DNA of 64,000 nucleotides from Streptomyces flaveus (GCF_014647675.1 NZ_BMPQ01000015.1:62001-126000); one strand, 5' to 3'. Positions 8,096 through 16,416 are shown, numbered from the stretch's first letter. Translations and numbers: made by a program. Notes: generated from the letters alone by a model not told the origin.

Positions 8096-9315
8096 GCCAG
8101 GCGGCAGGGTCTGCGGAGGAGTCTCCGAAGGGATCTCTGAAGGGGTCTGTGAAGGCGTCCACCTTCGTCTACCCGTGGGACGTCAACGGAGACCCCGAGG
8201 CCGCCGCGCGCATCGCCGGCCTGGGCGTACGCCAGACGACGCTCGCCTCCGCCTACCACTCCACGCGCGCGCTGACCCCCCGCCACCCCCGCCACCGCAT
8301 CGTCACCGCCCGGCACGCGGCCGTGCTCTATCCGCCCGGCCCGCGCTGGGAGGGGCGCCGACTGCGGCCGTACGCCGCCGGGGACTGGGCGCCCGGAGAC
8401 GCGTACGGGCAGGCTGCCGGGTCCCTCGCGGAGGCGGGACTCGACGTACACACCTGGGTGGTGCTCGCGCACAACTCCCGTATGGGGGAGGAGTTCCCGA
8501 ACACCTCCGTGGTCAACGCCTACGGAGACCGCTATCCCTGGGCGCCCTGCATCGCACAGCCCGACACACGCGCGTACCTGATCGACCTCGCCGTCGAGGC
8601 GGCGGTACGGCCCGGCGCCTCGGGGACGGAGCTGGAGTCCCTCGGCTGGTACGGCCTCGCGCATCTCCACGCCCACGACAAGACGGCCGGCGTGGCACTC
8701 GGGGACGCCGGCCAGTACCTGATGTCGCTGTGCTTCTGCCCCTCCTGCCGCGACGGCTATACACAACGGGGCCTGGCCCCCGACGAGTTGGCGGCCTCGG
8801 TCCGGCGCGCCCTGGAACCCGTATGGCGGGGCGAGGCCCCCACCGGAGCCTGGGAAGCGGTGGAGAAGCTCCTCGGCGCCGAACTCGCAACGGCCACGCG
8901 CGCCTGGCGGGACTCCGTCGCCCGCTCCCTCCAGACGGAGACCGTCGCCGCCGTACGCGCGGCCGCTCCCGACGGGTTCCAGATCCTGCTGCACGCGGAC
9001 CCGGCCTCGTACCACGTCGGCGCGAACGTCGGCGTGGATCCCGCGCACATCCTGTCGGTCGCCGACGGCGTGGTCGTGCCGTGTGCCGGAGGGCCCGAGT
9101 TGCTGACTCCCTTCGCCGAGCAGGCGGTTGAGAGGAGTGTGCTGGCGGCCAATTTCCCCGTCGTGAGCGGGATGGGCGGCAGCCCGGGCACGCTCGCGGA
9201 GGACGTGGCACGGGCGGTCGAGCGGGGAGCCACCGAAGTACGGCTGTATCACGCGGGGTTGGCGTCCGACGAGGACCTGTCACTCGTGGCGGAGGCGCTC
9301 GCACGGCTCGGCTGA
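8092..9315 (+). CDS. Unknown TIM-barrel-like protein coupled to kdgD
   Basis: Not recognised as a named enzyme. The 407 residues have no signal peptide or membrane segment, so the protein is cytosolic. The order of elements resembles glycoside-hydrolase-like (beta/alpha)8 barrels: an early strand TFVYPWDVNGD, a core strand VHTWVVLAHN, then a segment with PDTRAYLIDLAVEA, an acidic/His loop (HLHAHDK) and a CFCPSCRDGY motif seen in several uncharacterised barrels. The start codon overlaps the kdgD stop (GTGA), implying translational coupling and a role in uronate or aldarate metabolism, such as a lactonase, isomerase or glycosidase. Its 3' end overlaps the convergent MFS gene by 67 bases. Function is inference only. 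Confidence 0.8.
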   Translation: MSQAAGSAEESPKGSLKGSVKASTFVYPWDVNGDPEAAARIAGLGVRQTTLASAYHSTRALTPRHPRHRIVTARHAAVLYPPGPRWEGRRLRPYAAGDWAPGDAYGQAAGSLAEAGLDVHTWVVLAHNSRMGEEFPNTSVVNAYGDRYPWAPCIAQPDTRAYLIDLAVEAAVRPGASGTELESLGWYGLAHLHAHDKTAGVALGDAGQYLMSLCFCPSCRDGYTQRGLAPDELAASVRRALEPVWRGEAPTGAWEAVEKLLGAELATATRAWRDSVARSLQTETVAAVRAAAPDGFQILLHADPASYHVGANVGVDPAHILSVADGVVVPCAGGPELLTPFAEQAVERSVLAANFPVVSGMGGSPGTLAEDVARAVERGATEVRLYHAGLASDEDLSLVAEALARLG

Positions 9316-10505
9316 CGCCTGAGCAACGGTACGACCGTCACCAGCCGGATCAGCCCGAACGCCACCAACAGCACCTGGTGATCGACCAGTTCGACCAGGC
9401 CCGCACCCAGCGCGAGTCCCACCGCGTTCGGGGCGAACATCAGCGTGTTGGCGGTCGCGGTCGTACGGCCCAGGAGGTCGTCCGGAGTCTCGCGCTGAAC
9501 CGCGGTGAGGGCCGCGATCAGCACGCACGGGAGGCCAACGCCCACGGCCGCGGACGAGACGAGGGCCACCGCGTCGTACGGGAGCGCGCGAGCCGCCACG
9601 GCCAGGGCGGTGAGCGCGATGCCGTACCCCGCGAACCGCTGTGCGCCCAGGCGGCGGAGGAGCGGGCCCGAGGCCAGGCCGACGGCCACCGAACCGGCGC
9701 CTTGCACGGCGTACAGAAGACCTACGTACGCGGGGGAGTGGCCCAGGCCTTCGGCCACCGCGTAGATCGTCGCGCCGTTGAGGCCCGCGAAGAGCATGGT
9801 CGTGCCACCCGCGACGACGAGGGGGCGCAGTGTCTCGTGGCGCCAGAGGTAGCGGGCGCCGTCGGCTGTCTGGGTGCGCCAGCCGGCCGGGGCCGGGAGC
9901 GGCTTCGGATCGCGTACCCGCAAGAGGGTGTACAGTCCCGCGGCCAGCACGAAGGTGAGCGCGTCCAGGAGGGCGACGCCGACGCCCCCGAAGGCCGCGT
10001 ACAGACCCGCTCCGGCGAGCGGGGCGACCAGCTTCATGCCCTCGTTGGCCGACATCCGCAGGCCGTTGAAGTCACCGAGGAGCCGCTCGTCCACCGCCGT
10101 GGCGACCAGGGCCGACTCCGCCGCGTCGTGGACGACGCCAGTCGCGCCGTACACGAGCAGCACCGCGAAGAGGATCCAGAGGGTGCCCGGGGAGTCGACG
10201 GCGAGGAGGGACAGGAGGAGCGCGGACAGCCCCAGGTTCGTCCACACCAGCAGCGGTCTGCGGCGGGTGCGGTCGGCGAGCGTGCCCAGGAGGGGGCCGA
10301 TCAGCGTGGGCGCCCAGAGCGCGAAGACACATAAGGCGGCCAGCCCGTCCGAGCCGGTCAGCTCCTTCACCCAGACCCCGGCCACCAGCCACATCGCCGC
10401 CGAGCCGAACCCGGAGACCACGACTCCGCCCAGGTAGAGGCCGGCGTTGCGGTCCCTCAGGACACGGGTCACTGCCCATGGCGAATGCGATGCCGATGTC
10501 GTCAT
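9249..10505 (-). CDS. MFS transporter, drug-efflux type
   Basis: A 418-residue membrane protein with about 12 hydrophobic helices and the loop motif LADRTRRRP after helix 2, typical of the enterobactin-exporter/multidrug branch of the major facilitator superfamily. It likely exports a small molecule with proton antiport. Its last 67 bases run into the convergent unknown gene, and the C-terminal tail is Ser/Ala-rich. It diverges from the small membrane protein at 10569. The substrate is unknown and there is no clear link to the pectin genes. Confidence 0.85.
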   Translation of the reverse strand: MTTSASHSPWAVTRVLRDRNAGLYLGGVVVSGFGSAAMWLVAGVWVKELTGSDGLAALCVFALWAPTLIGPLLGTLADRTRRRPLLVWTNLGLSALLLSLLAVDSPGTLWILFAVLLVYGATGVVHDAAESALVATAVDERLLGDFNGLRMSANEGMKLVAPLAGAGLYAAFGGVGVALLDALTFVLAAGLYTLLRVRDPKPLPAPAGWRTQTADGARYLWRHETLRPLVVAGGTTMLFAGLNGATIYAVAEGLGHSPAYVGLLYAVQGAGSVAVGLASGPLLRRLGAQRFAGYGIALTALAVAARALPYDAVALVSSAAVGVGLPCVLIAALTAVQRETPDDLLGRTTATANTLMFAPNAVGLALGAGLVELVDHQVLLVAFGLIRLVTVVPLLRRQPSRASASATSDRSSSDANPA

Positions 10506-10568
10506 GGCTCGTCATCTTGGGTCTAAGGACCTGTGCAAGGGATCGGGCGACTGCCTTAATTGGCCGTG

Positions 10569-11048
10569 ATGACAACTGATCAGATGGGAAGGTCTGCTCC
10601 CTGGGCGAAAGCGTTGGGAGCGCTCGTGCTTACGTTTCTGGCAGCGCTTCTGGTCTCGTACGGGGTCGGCAGCTACCGCGAAGCGGCGAGGAAGGACGCT
10701 GCCTTCGAAGCGACCAGGAATGACGCGCGGCGCTTCGCTGATGCCGTCGTGGCTCAGGACGACACTCGCCCGGTCGACCGGCAGGACGTGGAAGCTGCCC
10801 TGGCTTCGGTTGCGGGCATGGGATACGGCCGTCTGTTCGCGGTCGATTCCGCAGAAGGAAGCACACGCGTCACTATTGAGCTCTCCCGCATGTATCAGCG
10901 CTCCGTAGTTCTCTTCGGTCCGGCCGAGACCATGGTCGACCGCTGCTTCACCATCACCTTTGGAGACTCAGCCCAAGGCCGACAGACCCGGATCACCCCT
11001 CATGGTTCCGATGAGTCCTGTGTGGAAGTGGCGAAACAAGGTCAATGA
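10569..11048 (+). CDS. Small membrane-anchored hypothetical protein
   Basis: Not recognised. The 159-residue product has one N-terminal hydrophobic helix (ALVLTFLAALLVSYGVG) and an extracytoplasmic alpha/beta-looking domain ending with two cysteines (RCF and ESC) that could form a disulfide. TTG 10560, GTG 10566 and ATG 10569 are all in frame and none has a strong ribosome site, so the start is uncertain. It diverges from the MFS gene and is followed by a gene-poor stretch. Confidence 0.6.
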   Translation: MTTDQMGRSAPWAKALGALVLTFLAALLVSYGVGSYREAARKDAAFEATRNDARRFADAVVAQDDTRPVDRQDVEAALASVAGMGYGRLFAVDSAEGSTRVTIELSRMYQRSVVLFGPAETMVDRCFTITFGDSAQGRQTRITPHGSDESCVEVAKQGQ

Positions 11049-11487
11049 CGCGTGTTCGTCGGTCAGGTTTCTCCAGGTGCCTGAGGCGATCGTTCCCCAC
11101 GCTGCCAGCCGATTTTTTCCCGGCCTGGGCTGGAGGCCGAGGTCGGGGCAGTTCGCGTACCTCGACGGACTGAGTGAGGTCCTGCCGGAGGCCGTGTCCG
11201 TGGAAGTGTTGTACTGCCCCCGGTGGGGCGATGGTTGGGACAGCCCCACGCGGACGTGCAAACACCCAGGACGCACGCCTCACGGGCCCATTACCCCTCT
11301 CCCGCAGAAAACGTGAACAGTGAGGGGGAGGATGCCCTTCGGGCGCTCAAACGAGCGATGCGTGAACAGGGCGGGGAGAAGTGCTCACGTCGTGGGACCA
11401 GCACCCCCTGGGCCCACCACCGCGCCCGCCTCCGCAACACCACATTTGGGGACACCACCTCGCCGGAAGGAAGGCCCTCTGCCGGCG
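11049..11487. other. Gene-poor stretch
   Basis: About 440 bases with no frame showing convincing codon use, start and ribosome site on either strand. GC is locally lower than in the neighbours. It could be decayed sequence, but I cannot identify any parent gene. It separates convergent genes. Confidence 0.5.
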
Positions 11488-12132
11488 TTACGAGCCGCAG
11501 TGCCGCGTCGGCGACGTTGCTGCGCTCGGTACCTGATCGAGATCCAGCATCATGTCGAGAGACGGCGAACCGTCCGTTCCGGCGAAGGAACCGACTGGCT
11601 GGAAGCCGTTCTTCTCGTAATAGCGAATGGCGCGGGGGTTGTCGGCGAGGACGCCGCCCCACAGGATGATCCTCGTTCTGCCGAGCCGCCGTGCGACGTC
11701 CGCGATGAGCGGGAGGGCCAGCGTCCCCACTCCCCTCCCCTGATAGTCATCGGCCAGGGTGGGACCGAAACGGCAGTCGGTCGTCTCGGCGAGGCGGATG
11801 CCCGCTTCCTGATAGCGCGTGATGTCCGCAGGAGTGAGAGCGAGACTGAGTTCGAGGAGGCCGACGATCCTGCCGGACGGCACTTCCTCCAGCACCAGCC
11901 TGAGCTTGTCGTAACGCGCGATCGCGTCACACAACTCCCGCGCGGCCGCGAGGTCATACCCGGCGAACGTACTCAGCCGCCTCGATTCGGGTGACAGACC
12001 CTCAAGGAAACCAGTCAGGCGCTCGGCATCGGTGTGGGTGAGGGGACGGAAGACGACCTCCGTACCGTCACGCAGGTCCAGGCGGCGTTCCAGGACAAGC
12101 GGGTCCTCGGCGATCTCCGTCAACGTGAGCAC
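11488..12132 (-). CDS. GNAT family N-acetyltransferase
   Basis: A 214-residue acetyl-CoA-dependent acyltransferase. The fold is shown by the acetyl-CoA loop DDYQGRGVGTLAL (motif A, R/Q-x-x-G-x-G/A) and the later ADNPRAIRYYEKNGF segment. GTG 12132 has GAGGAG upstream. It is the last gene of a likely three-gene operon (DinB, reductase, acetyltransferase), with 12 bases between its start and the preceding stop. The acceptor is unknown. Confidence 0.8.
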   Translation of the reverse strand: MLTLTEIAEDPLVLERRLDLRDGTEVVFRPLTHTDAERLTGFLEGLSPESRRLSTFAGYDLAAARELCDAIARYDKLRLVLEEVPSGRIVGLLELSLALTPADITRYQEAGIRLAETTDCRFGPTLADDYQGRGVGTLALPLIADVARRLGRTRIILWGGVLADNPRAIRYYEKNGFQPVGSFAGTDGSPSLDMMLDLDQVPSAATSPTRHCGS

Positions 12133-12144
12133 TCCAGCAACTCC

Positions 12145-12762
12145 TCACCGCTCGACGAAGCGGTACTTCAGGTGGGTGGCGAGGGGCGTGTCGACCACCC
12201 TGACCGGCTCGAGGTTCCGCCGTACGGCGCCCAGCCCTTCGAAGAGCCGCAGTCCCGCGCCGAGGAGCGCGGGGACCACGTGCAGTTGCAGCTCATCGAT
12301 GAGCCCCTCCCCGAGGTACTGCTGTACCGTGCTCGCCCCGCCCGCGATGTCGACGTTCCTGTCCCTGGCGGCGGCCTTCGCCTGGCCGAGGGCGCTGTGG
12401 ATGCCGTCGGTGACGAAGGTGAAGGTGGTGCCGCCCTCCTTGACCAGGGTCGGCCGGGGGCGGTGGGTGAGCACGAAGACCGGGGCACGGAACGGCGGAT
12501 TGTCGCCCCAGAACTCCTCGCCCGTGTCGTACATCATCCGCCCCATGACCACCGCTCCGGTGGCATCGAACCACTCGCGCGTCAGCTCGGAGTCGCGGTT
12601 CTCCTCCCCGCCGGTCATGCCCTGGCGCTCCCGCCAGCTCGCCAGGTTGTGGATCCACTCGAAGAGCGGCTCGGCGCCGTCGCCTCCTGGGTTGTCGAGG
12701 GCGACATTGGGGCCGGCGATGTAGCCGTCGAGGGAGATGGCCAAATCCGCGGTTACGGTCAC
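12145..12762 (-). CDS. Dihydrofolate reductase / RibD C-terminal family protein
   Basis: A 205-residue NADPH-dependent reductase-like protein. It begins SLDGYIAGPN, typical of the RibD-C/DHFR-like group, has GRMMYDTGEEFW in the middle, and a GGASTVQQYLGEGLIDEL segment late, all hallmarks of this family. GTG 12762 follows GAGGAG. It sits between DinB and GNAT genes in one orientation. Such proteins are common stand-alone accessory reductases; the substrate is unknown and true folate reductase activity is unlikely. Confidence 0.85.
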   Translation of the reverse strand: MTVTADLAISLDGYIAGPNVALDNPGGDGAEPLFEWIHNLASWRERQGMTGGEENRDSELTREWFDATGAVVMGRMMYDTGEEFWGDNPPFRAPVFVLTHRPRPTLVKEGGTTFTFVTDGIHSALGQAKAAARDRNVDIAGGASTVQQYLGEGLIDELQLHVVPALLGAGLRLFEGLGAVRRNLEPVRVVDTPLATHLKYRFVER

Positions 12763-12865
12763 GATCGGGTGCTCCTCAAGTCCTGGGATGTGCTGCCTTC
12801 ACTCTCACGTCGATCGGGAACCGGCGTACTCGACATCCCCAGCGAGATCGGCGGCTCCTGCGGAC

Positions 12866-13375
12866 TCAGGCGCCCACCGTCCCGTCGACACCCTCACGCA
12901 GAAAGTCCGCGTGCCCGTTGTGGCGGCCGTACTCCAGGAGCACGTGCACCATCACCATCCGCAGCGATACCTCCTCGCCCCATCTCGGCTGATAACCGGC
13001 CTGGTCCAGGGACTCGGCCTCCCGCTCGATACGGCGCGAGTTCTCCACCTCGGCCTCCCAGGCCCCGAACGCCTCGCCCCTGGTCGACGCACTCGCGTCG
13101 TACGCCGCCTGAAAGTCGATCTTGTCGGACCACACCATGGGCGCGTCGTTGTCCTCGAACACCCGACGGAACCAGGCCCGTTCCACCTCCGCCATGTGCC
13201 GCACCAGCCCGAGCAGCGAGAGCGTGGCCGGCGGCATCGACTGCTGCCGCAGCTCCTCGTCGGTCAGTCCTTCGCACTTCATGGCGAGGGTCGCGCGGTG
13301 GTAGTCGAGGAAGGCCCGCAACATGTCTCGTTCGCTTCCAAAACTGGGCGGTCCTATGCGATTGTCGCTGGTCAC
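12866..13375 (-). CDS. DinB/DUF664 family protein
   Basis: A 169-residue four-helix-bundle protein of the DinB superfamily, a group that includes mycothiol-dependent enzymes with a His-bound metal. Candidate ligands are the histidines in DYHRATL, RHMAEVERAW and GRHNGHADF. GTG 13375 has GAGGAG eight bases upstream. It is first in an operon with the reductase and acetyltransferase. A paralogue with the same motifs is at 48089-48643. Possible role in thiol-dependent detoxification. Confidence 0.85.
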   Translation of the reverse strand: MTSDNRIGPPSFGSERDMLRAFLDYHRATLAMKCEGLTDEELRQQSMPPATLSLLGLVRHMAEVERAWFRRVFEDNDAPMVWSDKIDFQAAYDASASTRGEAFGAWEAEVENSRRIEREAESLDQAGYQPRWGEEVSLRMVMVHVLLEYGRHNGHADFLREGVDGTVGA

Positions 13376-13401
13376 TGACCGTGCTCCTCATCCGTGCCTG
13401 C

Positions 13402-13686
13402 ATGCAGGGCCAGTATCTACTCCGTCGGCTGTCCCCATACGAGGGCCATCAATTGCAGCAGGCGGTGTCGGCAGGCTCGGCCGGCCCACGCGAGCTGGCC
13501 TTTCTGCGCGACCGCACGCTGGTCAATGAGGGCCGCAAGCAGATCTACGGCACTCAGATCGCCGGCGTGAAGGACGGGACACCGGTTCCCTGGCCCTGTG
13601 AAGAGCCTGAGCGCATGGACGAACTCCGTGCAGAAGTCGGTATCGAGCCCTTCGACGAGTACGTTGCCAAGTTCGCGATGGCCTGA
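13402..13686 (+). pseudogene. Truncated DUF6624-like gene
   Basis: The 94 residues from ATG 13402 (or 101 from GTG 13381) look like the C-terminal half of DUF6624 proteins: a helix QQAVSAGSAGPRELAFLRDR, then TLVNEGRKQIYGTQ and a Pro-Trp-Pro segment before the end. As I recall, full members carry a further 80 or so N-terminal residues that are missing here; the upstream DNA belongs to the divergent DinB gene. No good ribosome site precedes either start. I read it as a 5'-deleted remnant, though a short functional form cannot be excluded. Confidence 0.5.
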
Positions 13687-13889
13687 CGCCCCGTCCCGCG
13701 ATCGCGTCACCCGCGTCCGTATCCCAGCAGGTCAGGCCCTGGGGCATCCCAGATGGCCCCAAACGGGTGAATCTTCGTGGCGCTCGGTATCCGAACCCCG
13801 GCACGGTCGGAGCATTGCACCGGGCGGCGTGATCCACCACATGCCGCTCACCTCAGCACACCGAGTACTCCAGAAGGGAAAACGCCATC

Positions 13890-14186
13890 ATGAAGTTCCA
13901 CAAGAGCGCCGCACTCGGCATCCTCGCCACCGCCGTTCTGGGCAGCGGCCTTGCCATGGCCCCCACAGCCACGGCGGCCGAGGCCGGGACGGCTCCGGCC
14001 TGTGTCAAGCGAGACGTCATCAAGCACGAGAAGTACGTCAAGGTCACGAACAACTGTGGTGAGGCGATGCACCTGAAGGTCGTCATCGACTGGGGCTCCG
14101 ACTCTCCCTGCCTCACGTACCAGCCCGGTGAGCAGTGGGAGTGGAACTGGGGCCGGGGTTCGTACGGCAAGGTCGTCACCTGCTGA
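13890..14186 (+). CDS. Secreted tendamistat-like small protein
   Basis: A 98-residue preprotein with a Sec signal peptide (about residues 1-30, ending ATAAEA) and a mature part of about 68 residues with four cysteines. The C-x17-C and following C-x17-C spacings, the total size and the beta-rich pattern resemble Streptomyces proteinaceous alpha-amylase inhibitors of the tendamistat family, where they form two disulfides. The Trp-Arg-Tyr inhibitory triad of tendamistat is not present, so amylase inhibition is doubtful. GGGAA precedes ATG 13890. A strong hairpin follows at 14237. Fold assignment is inference. Confidence 0.75.
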   Translation: MKFHKSAALGILATAVLGSGLAMAPTATAAEAGTAPACVKRDVIKHEKYVKVTNNCGEAMHLKVVIDWGSDSPCLTYQPGEQWEWNWGRGSYGKVVTC

Positions 14187-14236
14187 TCCGCCGACCGGAC
14201 TAGGGGCGAACGCAAGCGGTTCTCAGCCGCTACGGG

Positions 14237-14271
14237 GGCGTCCGGAGCCGGCAGCGGTGGCTCCGGACGCC
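14237..14271. terminator. Bidirectional terminator hairpin
   Basis: Perfect 13-base arms GGCGTCCGGAGCC (14237-14249) and GGCTCCGGACGCC (14259-14271) with a nine-base loop lie between the convergent secreted-protein and oxidoreductase genes. Confidence 0.8.
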
Positions 14272-14317
14272 TCGTTCCTGCGGCGGCCGCGATGGTGGTC
14301 GCTTTGAGGGCTTGTCG

Positions 14318-15286
14318 TCAGACGGTGACGACCAGCTTGCCCCGGGGATGCCCCGTCTCCAGATGCCGGATGGCAGCAGCCGCCTCGGAAAGCGGATACG
14401 TGCGGTCGATTGCCGGAGTGATCTTGCCCTTCTCGGCGAGGTCCTTCAGGGTCAGGAGGTCTTCGCGGGTGGCGATGGAGATGAGGTTGCGGAGGTTCTG
14501 GGGGATGAAGGGGGAGATCAGGACGGCGCGGAGGCCGCGGCTCATGCCGCCGAAGAAGCCGGTGCCGCCCTCGCCGCCGACGATGACGAGGGTGCCGCGT
14601 GGGGTGAGGGCGCGGCGGAGGACGGGCAGGGGGCGGAGGCCCGCGTTGTCGATGATGATGTCGTAGCGGTGGGGGCCGTCGGTGATGTCCTCGCGGGTGT
14701 AGTCGATGACGTGGGTGGCGCCCTGGGAGCGGACGAAGTCCGCGGCCGCGGGGCCGCAGACGCCGGTGACCTCGGCGCCGTACATGGTGGCGAGCTGGAC
14801 GGCGTACGTTCCCACGCCGCCGGAGGCGCCGATGACCAGGACTCGCTGGCCGGGCTGCGGGCGGGACTTGCCGCTCAGGGCCTGGAGGGCGGTCATGCCC
14901 GAGACGGGGAGGGCGGCGGCCTGCTCGAAGGTGAGGTTCGCGGGCTTGTGGGCCAGCTTTTCCGCCTTCGCGCACGCGTATTCGGCGAACGAGCCCTCGC
15001 AGTTGCCGAAGACCTCGTCGCCCGGCTTGAAGTCGGTCACCTTCGCACCGACCGCTTCGACCCGTCCGGCGCCGTCCCAGCCCCGTACGGGATTCTTGGG
15101 CTTACGGAGTCCCAGGGCGACGCGGGCCACATAGGGCCGGCCCGTCATGAGGTGCCACACCTCGGGGCCGACACCGGCGGCGCGCACTTCGACCAGCACT
15201 TCGTCGTCGCCGGGTACAGGGCGGTCGATGTCGCGCAGCTCCAGGAGGTCTGCCGATCCGTACGCATCCTGAACGATCGCCTTCAT
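14318..15286 (-). CDS. Zinc-independent quinone oxidoreductase / alcohol dehydrogenase
   Basis: A 322-residue medium-chain reductase that probably reduces quinones or enones with NADPH. It lacks the Cys/His zinc ligands of classical alcohol dehydrogenases, starts MKAIVQDAYG, and has the nucleotide motif VIGASGGVGTYAVQLA. ATG 15286 is chosen for AGGGGAG seven bases upstream; an earlier ATG at 15316 has no such site. It is convergent with the secreted protein gene and apparently monocistronic. A housekeeping or stress role is likely. Confidence 0.87.
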   Translation of the reverse strand: MKAIVQDAYGSADLLELRDIDRPVPGDDEVLVEVRAAGVGPEVWHLMTGRPYVARVALGLRKPKNPVRGWDGAGRVEAVGAKVTDFKPGDEVFGNCEGSFAEYACAKAEKLAHKPANLTFEQAAALPVSGMTALQALSGKSRPQPGQRVLVIGASGGVGTYAVQLATMYGAEVTGVCGPAAADFVRSQGATHVIDYTREDITDGPHRYDIIIDNAGLRPLPVLRRALTPRGTLVIVGGEGGTGFFGGMSRGLRAVLISPFIPQNLRNLISIATREDLLTLKDLAEKGKITPAIDRTYPLSEAAAAIRHLETGHPRGKLVVTV

Positions 15287-15493
15287 GGCGTGGCTCCCCT
15301 TCGCGGTCCCGGACACCGAGCGTCCCGGATATCCCGAGCATCGCGGCAGCTCGAAGGCCTGACCAGCTTCCTGAGCATGATCTCGGGAGCGGGTGCGATG
15401 ACTTTTCGTACGGCCGACGGTCTACATGGCGGGGCTGCAAGACGGACTACGACCCGACGATCCCGTGACCGGTGACCAGAAGAGGAGCCGAGC

Positions 15494-16093
15494 ATGACTG
15501 GTGCGACATCGACAACCCTTGACCTGGGGCCGCAGGCCCTGATCGTGGCGCGTCTCGCGGAGGGCGTGGGTGAGGAGCAGCTGGGCGCTCCGACGCCCTG
15601 TCCGGAGTACGCCGTACGCAATCTTCTGGGCCACCTGGTCGGTCTGGCCCGGGCCTTCCGGGACGCCGGCCGAAAGGACCTGGGACCGACGACGGACACG
15701 GACCCCGGCTCCTCCCTGCCGGACGTCACACCCGACTGGCGCGCCGAACTTCCCAAGCTCCTCGCCGAACTGGCCGAGGCCTGGCGCGACCCGGCCGCCT
15801 GGACCGGCGAGACCCGGGCGGGCGGCGTCGACCTCCCCGGCGAGGTCGCGGGCCTCGTCGCCACCAACGAACTCGTCATCCACGGCTGGGACCTGGCCCG
15901 AGCCACCGGCCAGCACTACACCCCCGACACGGCGGCCCTCCAGACGTCCCACAGCTTCCTCGCCCCCGCGGCCGAGGACCCCGACGGCTCCGAAATCTTC
16001 GGCCCGCCGGTGCCCGTACCGGACGAGGCCTCTCTCCTTGACCGGACGATCGGCCTGAGCGGCCGCGATCCGAGTTGGACGGCAAGGGCTTGA
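15494..16093 (+). CDS. TIGR03086-like metal-binding protein (mycothiol-type DinB fold)
   Basis: A 199-residue protein of the maleylpyruvate-isomerase/DinB superfamily. Typical features are the N-terminal ALGEGVGEEQLGAPTPC-like segment (here AEGVGEEQLGAPTPCPEY), HLVGLARAF (metal-binding His) and the C-terminal ELVIHGWDLARATGQ with another conserved His. Members are thought to use mycothiol in detoxification. ATG 15494 follows GAGGAG. The final codons and the stop lie inside the first unit of a degenerate 28-base repeat array that continues past the gene. Confidence 0.82.
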   Translation: MTGATSTTLDLGPQALIVARLAEGVGEEQLGAPTPCPEYAVRNLLGHLVGLARAFRDAGRKDLGPTTDTDPGSSLPDVTPDWRAELPKLLAELAEAWRDPAAWTGETRAGGVDLPGEVAGLVATNELVIHGWDLARATGQHYTPDTAALQTSHSFLAPAAEDPDGSEIFGPPVPVPDEASLLDRTIGLSGRDPSWTARA

Positions 16094-16165
16094 ACGTCCG
16101 AGCTGGACGGCAGGAGCCTGCACGACGGGCCTGAGCCTCCGACCTGCACCGCAAGGGCCTGAACG
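16069..16165 (+). repeat. Degenerate 28-base tandem repeats
   Basis: Three copies of a 28-base unit occupy 16069-16096, 16097-16124 and, after 13 bases, 16138-16165. Each starts TCCGA, has CTGGAC or CTGCACC in the middle, and ends with CTTGAACG, CTGCACG or CTGAACG. The first copy contains the stop codon of the preceding gene, so the array seems to have grown by duplication of that gene's 3' end. Confidence 0.7.
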
Positions 16166-16199
16166 AAAGGTTCCGCACCCTCCGAACGAAAGGTTCCGC
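16161..16199 (+). repeat. 16-base direct repeat
   Basis: GAACGAAAGGTTCCGC occurs exactly at 16161-16176 and 16184-16199, a 23-base period. It directly follows the 28-base array and lies about 70 bases before the GntR promoter. Each copy contains the weak dyad GAACGAAAGGTTC-like sequence, so a regulatory role is possible. Confidence 0.65.
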
Positions 16200-16265
16200 G
16201 CCCCCGGGCCGACCCCGCCCCCGATATCTCTTGAGCGTCAACACAAACAACTTCTGTCAGAAGCG

Positions 16266-16294
16266 TTGACGAAACATCACCGCGCTCCTACCTT
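16266..16294 (+). promoter_or_regulatory. Putative promoter of the GntR-sugar acid operon
   Basis: TTGACG (16266-16271), a 17-base spacer and TACCTT (16289-16294) fit the main vegetative sigma factor. It lies about 120 bases before the regulator start codon, with repeats between. Confidence 0.55.
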
Positions 16295-16315
16295 CAACGC
16301 GTCGTACTTCGTACG

Positions 16316-16356
16316 TCATATATGAGACGCGATACGCGAGATCAGATACGTGAGAT
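16316..16356. promoter_or_regulatory. Palindrome and direct repeats, likely GntR operator region
   Basis: A perfect palindrome TCATATATGA (16316-16325) is followed by two copies of GATACGYGAGAT at 16331-16342 and 16345-16356, a 14-base period. They lie just downstream of the predicted promoter and upstream of the regulator, suggesting autoregulation. Confidence 0.5.
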
Positions 16357-16416
16357 ATGCGTATCCGGTCCCGTGATCCGACACGTGAAGTGATCGATGA
16401 GATCCGAGAGGCGCGC

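Noticed and set aside
11049..11487. Several overlapping small frames as possible genes or a transposase remnant
   Set aside because: None has consistent codon bias, a ribosome site or recognisable motifs, and there are no inverted ends or target duplications.
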